A stretch of DNA of 49,625 nucleotides. Origin: a virus. Shown here in pieces: positions 13,311 through 18,879 of the stretch (position 1 is its first letter; every line of letters starts with the position of its first letter). The notes below the pieces were generated by a model. It searched no databases and was not told the DNA's origin. It saw nothing but the letters and a program-made list of their open reading frames with translations. The stretch covers positions 1 through 49,625 of the IMG/VR virus record IMGVR_UViG_3300035661_000092; one strand, given 5' to 3'. The translations under genes were made by a program, and so were the position numbers.

Positions 13311-13592
13311 ATGACATACAAGTTAACCACAAAGTTAGAAGAGCGGGCTAAAATAGACACAATTTTACGGGCTTCCAATCTACATTATGAGTTTGTGGGT
13401 GATTGGGTACATGACTGTTTTTATTATAGTGTTTATTTGTTCGACATATACGTCCATTGTGAGGACGTAGAAAAGTGGTGTAAGTATTTAAGAAAACATT
13501 ACTTAAAACATATAACGACGGATGTGGATGTGTTATCGTCTGGTGGGTGTTTGTTGGCTGTTGAAGGCTTACTTACATTTAAGCCGAAATAA
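13311..13592 (+). CDS. small accessory protein, beta family
   Basis: 93 aa; ribosome site AAGAAAGGGGATT, a 13-nt match to the small RNA. Aromatic and Tyr-rich: L-H-Y-E-F-V-G-D-W, Y-Y-S-V-Y-L, then W-C-K-Y-L-R-K-H-Y. The proteins at 13614 and 14549 share the layout L-x-Y-x-x-x-x-x-W, Y-Y-x-x-x-Y, W-x-x-x-x-K. Probably a small alpha/beta fold. Function unknown; located in the first accessory cassette. Confidence 0.6.
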   Translation: MTYKLTTKLEERAKIDTILRASNLHYEFVGDWVHDCFYYSVYLFDIYVHCEDVEKWCKYLRKHYLKHITTDVDVLSSGGCLLAVEGLLTFKPK

Positions 13593-13613
13593 AAATGAAA
13601 GGGGATTACGAAC

Positions 13614-13889
13614 ATGAAAATGACAAACTTCGAAAAGGTCGAGTGTTATCTCAATGGATTAAATCTGCCATATAGTCTTATCAAGGCTTGGAAACGTGAT
13701 GAGACTTATTCTTTTTTGTTTCTTATCCATGCAAAACATTATATCTACTGGCATTATTATTTGTATGAGCGTTTACGTGATGGATATGAAGCATTTTTGC
13801 AAGTATTGCCAGATAAGTTAGGCGGGAATTATATCGTACTCAAAGTCACGGGTTTCAAGTTTTACCGTGACTGGGAGCCGTTAAATTAA
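13614..13889 (+). CDS. small accessory protein, beta family
   Basis: 91 aa; ribosome site GAAAGGGGATT. L-N-L-P-Y-S-L-I-K-A-W at residues ~17-27 and a Tyr/His/Trp-rich middle (H-Y-I-Y-W-H-Y-Y-L) align with the layout of the genes at 13311 and 14549. The C-terminus V-T-G-F-K-F-Y resembles the L-T-L-K-D-F-F end of the 14549 protein. Function unknown. Confidence 0.6.
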   Translation: MKMTNFEKVECYLNGLNLPYSLIKAWKRDETYSFLFLIHAKHYIYWHYYLYERLRDGYEAFLQVLPDKLGGNYIVLKVTGFKFYRDWEPLN

Positions 13890-13916
13890 AATCTAAATAA
13901 GAAAGGATAAAAAATT

Positions 13917-14264
13917 ATGTTAAAAACAATTAGCTGTGATGATTTTATTCAGGAAATGCGGTGGTATGTTGACCCCGAGGTTTTATCAGATGAGGCCCTC
14001 GAGGTTATCTTTGAGCATGTCAATGAATTTTTGGGGCCTGGCATTGAATTGACTGAATCTGTTAAGGATTACATTGTGGACACCTACCGTGAGACCTCGA
14101 TTTGGGATTTGATGGAGCGCCTTGACTGGTTACTCGAGCGCCTGGACAATATAGAATGTATGTCATCCGCTATATTGGTAGTTTTGGCCACCGATGAGTT
14201 AATTCTTTCCGACTGGCGGTCATTTGTAGGTGAGACTTCCAAAGGCCTGGTCTATCTGAAATAG
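13917..14264 (+). CDS. small acidic accessory protein, alpha family (diverged)
   Basis: 115 aa, strongly acidic; ribosome site AAGAAAGGAT. C-D-D-F-I-Q-E-M near the start, S-D-E-A-L-E-V-I-F-E-H-V and the C-terminal G-E-T-S-K-G-L-V-Y match the alpha family (12955, 17127, 17484). The middle differs (W-D-L-M-E-R-L-D-W-L-L-E-R-L-D). High negative charge is typical of DNA-mimic anti-restriction proteins, but nothing here proves that. Last gene of cassette 1. Confidence 0.6.
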   Translation: MLKTISCDDFIQEMRWYVDPEVLSDEALEVIFEHVNEFLGPGIELTESVKDYIVDTYRETSIWDLMERLDWLLERLDNIECMSSAILVVLATDELILSDWRSFVGETSKGLVYLK

Positions 14265-14275
14265 TCAAATCAAAT

Positions 14276-14325
14276 ACATTATCATATCTCATTTTTGGGG
14301 GTGCTATAATCTTTATGGCGCCCCC
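14276..14325 (+). other. cassette-end element 1: ACATTATCAT plus GC-rich hairpin
   Basis: ACATTATCAT (14276-14285) is followed by a hairpin GGGGGTGC (14297-14304) with GCGCCCCC (14318-14325), which includes one G-U pair. No T-tract follows, so it may stabilise the mRNA end or be a weak terminator. The same word plus a hairpin recurs at 15219-15269 and, with a true terminator, at 18243-18349. Confidence 0.45.
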
Positions 14326-14357
14326 TAAACAATTCTTATTTCACAAAAAATAACTTT

Positions 14358-14382
14358 GCACACATTGTATGACACATTGTAG
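14358..14382. repeat. tandem activator-like repeats, module 2
   Basis: GCACACATTGTA at 14358-14369 and GACACATTGTAG at 14371-14382, 88 bp upstream of the P2 -35. They share the core ACACATTGTA with modules 1 and 3, but with a 13-bp period instead of 18 or 12. Confidence 0.6.
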
Positions 14383-14430
14383 GCATCCTATCTTATTATA
14401 TCTTTTTGTGTGTTGGTGGGTGGTATTTTT

Positions 14431-14498
14431 GGGCTTTTTAACCTCGAGGTTTAAGCACACATGGCGGGGCTTGTAAAGAGAATGAAATATGTTATCCT
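14431..14498 (+). promoter_or_regulatory. accessory-cassette promoter P2 with conserved upstream block
   Basis: The block GGGCTTTTTAACCTCGAGGT (14431-14450) is repeated almost exactly in module 3. -35 TTGTAA (14471-14476), 16-bp spacer, extended -10 TGTTATCCT with hexamer 14493-14498. The predicted leader has ATTGCCACAAGGCGAAAT, identical in P3. It drives the genes at 14549 and 14836. Confidence 0.65.
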
Positions 14499-14548
14499 GG
14501 AATTGCCACAAGGCGAAATACAATATCATAAGAAAGGGGATAACAAAA

Positions 14549-14830
14549 ATGCTGGTAAATAGTTCAACAAACTATCGGCTATCAAGGTTATACTCAATTT
14601 TAGAGTTATCTGACCTTGTTTACGAGTTTGCATGGGATGGGCGTTCTGATAACGATTATTATCTTGATTATTATATCTGGTATAACGATATAGACGCCTG
14701 GTTTAGCCATTTCAAAAAATTTTATATTACTGACAATTTAAATGTCTATGTTGATATTGAAGTATTGGATGGTCATGATTGTACCATGACCTTAACCTTA
14801 AAAGACTTTTTCAAAAATGAAAGGGGTTAA
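14549..14830 (+). CDS. small accessory protein, beta family
   Basis: 93 aa from ATG 14549 after AAGAAAGGGGATAA; the upstream frame extends into the promoter and has no other site. S-D-L-V-Y-E-F-A-W-D and D-Y-Y-L-D-Y-Y-I-W-Y-N-D-I-D-A-W-F-S-H-F-K-K-F-Y match the 13311 protein (L-H-Y-E-F; V-E-K-W-C-K-Y). Very acidic and aromatic. First gene of cassette 2. The leader is complementary over 12 nt to the small RNA. Function unknown. Confidence 0.6.
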   Translation: MLVNSSTNYRLSRLYSILELSDLVYEFAWDGRSDNDYYLDYYIWYNDIDAWFSHFKKFYITDNLNVYVDIEVLDGHDCTMTLTLKDFFKNERG

Positions 14831-14835
14831 AAAAA

Positions 14836-15114
14836 ATGAAAGATATTAAAGAAATTTTTCCACCAAAAAAATTTTGGCGTATTTTATCTAATGGTTATTG
14901 GTTTTTGAGAAATAGCGCTATGGCTTTTCTCGTTCAGAACATTGAAAGGCATAAGAAATGCAAAAAACATTATGATATTACTTTGATTACTAATCCTAAT
15001 GATAAAATCGTTTGGGTGCGCTTTTTGGAAACATACAAGCTGGATTTTACATGGCTTGATAGTACTGAGCCTGATATACAGTTTTTAAAAATTACTAAAG
15101 TTAAACTGTTATAA
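14836..15114 (+). CDS. small basic accessory protein
   Basis: 92 aa; the ribosome site AAGGGGTT lies inside the end of the previous gene. Basic N-terminal half with P-P-K-K-F-W-R-I-L-S-N-G-Y-W-F-L and H-K-K-C-K-K-H-Y, then beta-like C-terminal segments. It might be a distant member of the beta family, but the match is weak. It is the only clearly basic protein of this cassette. Function unknown. Confidence 0.55.
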   Translation: MKDIKEIFPPKKFWRILSNGYWFLRNSAMAFLVQNIERHKKCKKHYDITLITNPNDKIVWVRFLETYKLDFTWLDSTEPDIQFLKITKVKLL

Positions 15115-15148
15115 TATGGCATTTTTGTTCCTGGTAAATTCATGTCAT

Positions 15149-15199
15149 GAGATAAAACAGGCTATCATTGCCGAGTCTTTACATAGTCTGTTTTATCTC
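15149..15199. other. 17-bp stem-loop after cassette 2
   Basis: GAGATAAAACAGGCTAT (15149-15165) pairs with 15183-15199 through 17 bp including one G-U pair; the loop is 17 nt. No T-tract on either strand, so not a classical terminator. It lies in a 377-bp stretch without a supported gene (15115-15491). Confidence 0.5.
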
Positions 15200-15218
15200 A
15201 AAAAATAACTCATTTAAA

Positions 15219-15269
15219 ACATTATCATGCCTGGGGTTGTTATAGGCATATCCTTTATAACAGTCCCCA
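15219..15269 (+). other. cassette-end element 2: ACATTATCAT plus hairpin
   Basis: ACATTATCAT at 15219-15228, then a hairpin TGGGG-TTGTTATA (15232-15244) with TATAACA and CCCCA (15256-15269) and a 2-nt bulge. It repeats the organisation at 14276-14325. Confidence 0.45.
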
Positions 15270-15303
15270 TAAAAATTTTATTGTTTTCAAAAAACTTAAT
15301 CGG

Positions 15304-15328
15304 GCGCACATTGTAGCACACATTGTAT
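15304..15328. repeat. tandem activator-like repeats, module 3
   Basis: GCGCACATTGTAG (15304-15316, one mismatch) and GCACACATTGTAT (15316-15328), 90 bp upstream of the P3 -35. The segment between them and P3 (about 15331-15400) is visibly more GC-rich than its surroundings. Confidence 0.6.
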
Positions 15329-15367
15329 ATATCCTATCCTCCCGCCTGCGCTGTTCCCGGCGCTTTC

Positions 15368-15446
15368 GGGCTTTTTGACCTCGAGGATAAGGGCCCGGCA
15401 TAAACGAATATCACAGGGTTGCAGTTGCAATGAGATATGATATTCT
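15368..15446 (+). promoter_or_regulatory. accessory-cassette promoter P3 with conserved upstream block
   Basis: GGGCTTTTTGACCTCGAGG (15368-15386) matches the block of P2. -35 TTGCAG (15419-15424), 16-bp spacer, extended -10 TGATATTCT with hexamer 15441-15446, followed by ATTGCCACAAGGCGAAAT as in P2. It drives the genes from 15492. Confidence 0.65.
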
Positions 15447-15491
15447 GATATTGCCACAAGGCGAAATTAAATAAGAAAGGGAGATAAGACA

Positions 15492-15836
15492 ATGATTATC
15501 ACAGAGTTTGAGGTCGAAGGGCTTGGCGCCCGGAACGGGAATTTTTGTATAGGGTCAACGTTAATTTACAAGGGTCTGCAAAAAGACCCTTGGTTTCACC
15601 ATTTTGTTGTAAGTGGGGCGCCTAAATTTTTATTTTATTTTACTGAAGATTGTATAATTTCAACAAGCGATGGCATCATACGTCGTTATGGTGAAATTGA
15701 CCTCTTAAGGCTTCCGTTTCAAAAATCCTGTTTATTTTTTGAGCAGGACCGGGACAACCCGGAAGTATTTTACAGAGGGTATATGTCATGCCATGGTGTC
15801 AAATGGCATACATATAGTTATGAGTGGGATATTTAA
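15492..15836 (+). CDS. small accessory protein, mostly beta
   Basis: 114 aa; ribosome site AAGAAAGGGAGAT. Alternating hydrophobic stretches (F-L-F-Y-F-T-E-D-C-I-I-S-T, G-I-I-R-R-Y-G-E-I-D-L-L-R-L-P) suggest a beta-sandwich or barrel. No family recognised. First gene of the third cassette, which is less AT-rich than the surrounding genes and may have a different source. Confidence 0.55.
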   Translation: MIITEFEVEGLGARNGNFCIGSTLIYKGLQKDPWFHHFVVSGAPKFLFYFTEDCIISTSDGIIRRYGEIDLLRLPFQKSCLFFEQDRDNPEVFYRGYMSCHGVKWHTYSYEWDI

Positions 15837-15863
15837 CTTTAAACAAGATAGGGGGCTAAAAAA

Positions 15864-16232
15864 ATGGATGAATTCAACTGGACTTATTACAGGAATGTGG
15901 ACGGGAAAGTGGTCAAAGTATTTTTCCCATTTGAAAATGTGGTAAGTAATGTCGGGGGCATTTTTAGAGGCAGCCGTGTAATTCCCACCATTGCATTTGA
16001 CGAGGACTGCAGTAAAGCGGTCCTTATATGTAATGGCAGTGATTTACTGTTTCTCACCACAAAATGGTGGGAAATCGTAGAGGGAGATGTCACCATTTAT
16101 CACGTTGAGGGAATGGCAGTACTGCAGTCCTCTCAACCCTTTATACTCCGGCCCATAAACTGGCCTGAAAAGGAAGGATGGAGTTTTAGAATAGCCTCCC
16201 GTGAGGGAGATACAGGCTGGCGTAAAATCTAA
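15864..16232 (+). CDS. small accessory protein, mostly beta
   Basis: 122 aa; ribosome site GGGGG 8-12 nt upstream. Beta-rich with many Trp/Phe (W-T-Y-Y-R-N-V-D-G-K-V-V-K-V-F-F-P-F; K-W-W-E-I-V). Comparable in style to the proteins at 15492 and 16317 and may be a third paralogue group, but identity is too low to be sure. A strong terminator starts at its stop codon. Confidence 0.55.
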   Translation: MDEFNWTYYRNVDGKVVKVFFPFENVVSNVGGIFRGSRVIPTIAFDEDCSKAVLICNGSDLLFLTTKWWEIVEGDVTIYHVEGMAVLQSSQPFILRPINWPEKEGWSFRIASREGDTGWRKI

Positions 16233-16276
16233 ACCCTAAAGGGTATGATTAAAATTCATACCCTTTAGGGTTTTTT
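16232..16276 (+). terminator. strong intrinsic terminator
   Basis: A 17-bp perfect stem (16232-16248 with 16256-16272, AACCCTAAAGGGTATGA) is followed by a run of six T. The next gene starts 41 bp later without a visible promoter, so partial read-through is likely. Confidence 0.9.
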
Positions 16277-16316
16277 GTTGTAAAAAATTTCAAAAATCCA
16301 AGAAAGGGATAAAATT

Positions 16317-16694
16317 ATGATTAAATATAGCAATTTAATAATTTACGGGCTGGCTAAAAAAGACTTGCCGGCCAAGGGCTATGTTCTGCATTTCGGCCAA
16401 AAAGGCGCTAAACATCTTTATCAATTCTATTCCGAGGATAGGCCATTCACTTTTTTAACAAGAGGAATTGAGCATCTTACACAATTCCTCCCGGACCCTC
16501 CCGAAAATCAATACGTCTGCATTAGAAAGGGTTTTATTCAACCCGTTTCTCAATGCGAAATCATTTCATATGCACATTACTTTTATGGCAAACAACAACA
16601 AAATGTTACCGTGTTTGCTATGAAAGCCGATGGCGTTTTTGCGCAAGATGGTAAATTTTTTACGATTAAAAATAACAGAATAATAAAAAAATGA
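16317..16694 (+). CDS. small basic accessory protein
   Basis: 125 aa; ribosome site AAGAAAGGGAT, an 11-nt match to the small RNA including upstream bases. Basic, beta-rich, ending in K-N-N-R-I-I-K-K. No recognised motif. First gene after an internal terminator, so its expression probably depends on read-through or on an unseen promoter. Confidence 0.55.
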   Translation: MIKYSNLIIYGLAKKDLPAKGYVLHFGQKGAKHLYQFYSEDRPFTFLTRGIEHLTQFLPDPPENQYVCIRKGFIQPVSQCEIISYAHYFYGKQQQNVTVFAMKADGVFAQDGKFFTIKNNRIIKK

Positions 16695-16707
16695 AAGGAA
16701 TAAAAAA

Positions 16708-17130
16708 ATGACTAATAAAGAATTGGATGGAGCGCTAAAATTAAATGACTTATTATTTGAAAGTGGATTGCCTTATTTAATAAGTTCAGTGACATGTCAA
16801 GTAAATAAAAAATTTTGTTCCTGTTCTTTTTTCGGAAAGCTCACTGATTTTTCAGAGTGGAGAGAATTTTTAAAATATAACAGTAATTTTACGCACTGGA
16901 ATTTTTCACCTATGGATATCAATTTCCCATGGATTGTGTCGTTTTATGTAGAATTTAATTTACAGGATAAAAAAATGATTATAGAAACGGGCCCGGAAGG
17001 ACAATGGATTATTTCTACAATAGTGGACGGTCATTTAATGTCTAAACAGTTTTTCGGGTATTCAAAAAAAGAGGCTGTAAAATTATTCAATCAATATATT
17101 AAAAATGAAAGGGAGGAATTAAAGAAATGA
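16708..17130 (+). CDS. small accessory protein
   Basis: 140 aa; ribosome site GAAAGGAAT. N-terminal helix (L-D-G-A-L-K-L-N-D-L-L-F-E-S-G-L-P-Y) is similar in position to the beta family (L-L-x-x-S-x-L-x-Y), followed by W-R-E-F-L-K-Y and a longer C-terminal part ending in a Lys/Glu helix. It may be an extended beta-family member. Its stop overlaps the next start (ATGA). Confidence 0.55.
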   Translation: MTNKELDGALKLNDLLFESGLPYLISSVTCQVNKKFCSCSFFGKLTDFSEWREFLKYNSNFTHWNFSPMDINFPWIVSFYVEFNLQDKKMIIETGPEGQWIISTIVDGHLMSKQFFGYSKKEAVKLFNQYIKNEREELKK

Positions 17131-17456
17131 AATACACATTATCAAAATTTGATTTTATAGACGGAATGCAGAGTGAACCTAACAATCCATTTTCCTATAA
17201 TGGATTGGAAATCATTTGGGATTTTTTGAATGAGTATGAACAAGACGCCTCCGAAGAAATTGAATTTGACCCTGTATCCTTTAGGTGCGATTTTTGTGAG
17301 CAAACAGTTAAAGAAATTATTTATGATTATAAACTTGTTGTTGACAATAAGTTAACAGACGTTGAACAACAAGATTTTGTATTAGATTATTTACATCAAA
17401 AAACAACTATCCTGGGCGTTACACAAGAGGGTACGATTGTATTTCAAAACTTCTAA
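17127..17456 (+). CDS. small acidic accessory protein, alpha family (DUF7222-like)
   Basis: 109 aa; ribosome site AAAGGGAGGA. The clearest relative of the 12955 protein: S-K-F-D-F-I-D-G-M, F-S-Y-N-G-L-E-I-I-W-D-F-L, I-E-F-D-P-V-S-F-R-C-D-F-C-E-Q-T-V, and I-L-G-V-T-Q-E-G-T-I-V-F. These fit the DUF7222-like pattern better than any other protein in the window. Two copies 4 kb apart plus diverged relatives indicate repeated duplication. Function unknown. Confidence 0.65.
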   Translation: MKYTLSKFDFIDGMQSEPNNPFSYNGLEIIWDFLNEYEQDASEEIEFDPVSFRCDFCEQTVKEIIYDYKLVVDNKLTDVEQQDFVLDYLHQKTTILGVTQEGTIVFQNF

Positions 17457-17483
17457 TAAATAAAAAAGAAAGGATATTGACCT

Positions 17484-17726
17484 ATGTTAACTCATTTAAC
17501 ATTTCACAAGTTTGCGCATGACTTGCGCTCAGTTTTTTCGCCTAATGCGGCGTTAATTTTATGGGATTATTTCGACCAACAGGAAATGATTCAAAGGGAA
17601 CCGATATTTTATGACCCTTGGGCCATAATAAATACTTATCGTGAAATCCCATTGAATGCAGTCACGAATGAACAAGTTATAGGCATAACAGCTAAAGGAA
17701 CTGCAGTTGTCATGGAAAGAAATTAG
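17484..17726 (+). CDS. short alpha-family accessory protein
   Basis: 80 aa; ribosome site AAGAAAGGAT. H-K-F-A-H-D-L near the start, A-A-L-I-L-W-D-Y-F in the middle and V-I-G-I-T-A-K-G-T-A-V-V at the end align with the alpha family, but the central C-D-F-x-E-x-T segment is replaced by a shorter I-F-Y-D-P-W-A-I-I-N-T-Y. It is about 30 residues shorter than its relatives, suggesting an internal deletion. Confidence 0.55.
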   Translation: MLTHLTFHKFAHDLRSVFSPNAALILWDYFDQQEMIQREPIFYDPWAIINTYREIPLNAVTNEQVIGITAKGTAVVMERN

Positions 17727-17766
17727 ATATTGTTTTTCAAAACTTTTAATGAAAGGAAATAAAAAA

Positions 17767-18231
17767 ATGAAAACATTTTTTAATTCAAAAGGGCTTATCG
17801 TGTTAGGGTTTAATGACAATTCGGGCCGGACAATTGTACCGCACGGAAAGCTTGAAGTATGTCAATATTCTTATGGAAAAAAGTTTTATAAACTTACACC
17901 ACACACAGACAAGGGATATTGGATTGACATTATTCATGATTACGTCGAACCGATTTGCGGCTGTAAAGTGGTGGAGGAGAGGTCGCCATCTTGCAGTGGT
18001 GATAGCCCCATATCTTTAATCGCCCTGGATGACCTTGCGCTCATTCGGATATATAGAAACGCCGAGGGCTCATATTGGATTTTTAAAGATGGTAATTATT
18101 ACAGCATCGCAAAAGAGTGGCTATTATATAACGCCTTAATTCCTGGAGTGGCGGAACGTGATATCGTAGAAGGGCCGAATCAAATATCAGGCACAATTCA
18201 AGATATTCTCATGAATCTTATTAAGGATTAA
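17767..18231 (+). CDS. accessory protein of unknown function
   Basis: 154 aa from ATG 17767 after GAAAGGAAAT; the upstream frame overlaps the previous gene without a site. Beta-rich N-terminal half with four Cys around C-G-C-K and S-C-S-G, W-I-F-K-D-G-N-Y-Y in the second half, and a helical end. The Cys cluster could bind a metal or be fortuitous. Last sizeable gene of the accessory locus. Confidence 0.55.
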   Translation: MKTFFNSKGLIVLGFNDNSGRTIVPHGKLEVCQYSYGKKFYKLTPHTDKGYWIDIIHDYVEPICGCKVVEERSPSCSGDSPISLIALDDLALIRIYRNAEGSYWIFKDGNYYSIAKEWLLYNALIPGVAERDIVEGPNQISGTIQDILMNLIKD

Positions 18232-18235
18232 CGCC

Positions 18236-18301
18236 ATGGAATACATTATCATTTTATGGGCCTGGTGCGTTTTTGTGATGTATTACGTTTCACATAAGTA
18301 A
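18236..18301 (+). CDS. possible 21-aa membrane peptide
   Basis: ATG 18236 with AAGGAT 12-7 nt before it. The peptide is one hydrophobic stretch (I-I-I-L-W-A-W-C-V-F-V-M-Y-Y-V) ending in S-H-K. Caution: it contains the ACATTATCAT word (18243-18252) that marks the ends of the other cassettes in noncoding DNA, so the reading frame may be accidental. Confidence 0.3.
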   Translation: MEYIIILWAWCVFVMYYVSHK

Positions 18302-18309
18302 TTCTTAAC

Positions 18310-18349
18310 AGACCTCGATTTCATTCCCTGGAGTCGAGGTCTTTTTTTA
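18310..18349 (+). terminator. strong intrinsic terminator closing the accessory locus
   Basis: AGACCTCGA (18310-18318) pairs with TCGAGGTCT (18334-18342), followed by a run of seven T and further T-rich sequence. It separates the accessory locus from the late virion genes. Confidence 0.9.
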
Positions 18350-18626
18350 TTTTATTTCTTATCAGTAATAGTTATCATTATCAATTTTTTTTCTTATAAG
18401 GTACTTTATCAATTATAGTTATTATTATTATTATTAAATTTTTCGTATCGTACCTTACTTATAATCTTTGGCCACCCTACGGCCTATCGGACACAAGGCC
18501 TATGGTATATTGGACACATAGTGGCCGAACTGTGTGAGGCTTTTATACCTCTTTAGAAAAATAGAAAAGGAAAATTGAAAAAAATTTATATAGAATATCT
18601 TTCAAAAAATAAAAAATGATATATAG
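18350..18626. other. intergenic region before the packaging genes, no gene seen
   Basis: It holds a (TTA)n-like run near 18415-18440, an inverted pair AAGGTAC/GTACCTT (about 18397 and 18453) and a TATAAT near 18460 without a convincing -35. A GGCC-rich block follows with two related words, GGACACAAGGCC and GGACACATAGTGGCC (about 18489-18528), then an AT-rich stretch. It may contain the late promoter or a packaging signal, but neither is recognisable with confidence. Confidence 0.3.
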
Positions 18627-18670
18627 TAGTAACGTTTTCATGGGGCTCAAAAAAAATGAAAACGTTTTAA
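18627..18670. promoter_or_regulatory. paired degenerate LacI/CcpA-like operators, site 4
   Basis: TGAAAACGTTTTAA (18657-18670, one mismatch) and a weaker copy TAGTAACGTTTTCA (18627-18640), centred 30 bp apart. Together AACGTTTTCAT and ATGAAAACGTT also form an 11-bp inverted repeat. They lie just before the first packaging gene. Confidence 0.5.
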
Positions 18671-18690
18671 TTTTATGTTGAGGTTGTTTT

Positions 18691-18879
18691 ATGAGTATTG
18701 ATGAGTTATTATGTTTATTTAGGCGTATTTTAATTGAGCATATTGATAGTAGTATTGCATTGAATGATGTAGCATTACATCATGGTTATGATTTTAATGA
18801 TTTATTGAAGAGAGTGCAGCGTTTAGCTACTGGTGGTCATCCTGTAGCTATTGAATTGTTAGAGGTGTTTAATGAGTAA
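18691..18879 (+). CDS. small protein upstream of terL
   Basis: 62 aa, ribosome site TTGAGG. Helical, with L-C-L-F-R-R-I-L-I-E-H-I and H-G-Y-D-F-N-D-L-L-K-R-V-Q-R-L, which could be a small helix-turn-helix. Its end overlaps the terL start by 8 nt. A packaging-related or second TerS-like role is possible from position, but TerS is already encoded at 8042. Confidence 0.55.
   Translation: MSIDELLCLFRRILIEHIDSSIALNDVALHHGYDFNDLLKRVQRLATGGHPVAIELLEVFNE

Noticed and set aside
15116-15208. A 30-codon frame (M-A-F-L-F-L-V) across the 17-bp stem-loop
   Set aside because: No ribosome site and half of it is the inverted repeat.
12775-15328. The spaced GCACACATTGTA repeats as a CRISPR array
   Set aside because: Repeats are 12-13 bp, occur in pairs separated by kilobases and have no regular spacers; they lie at fixed distance from promoters.
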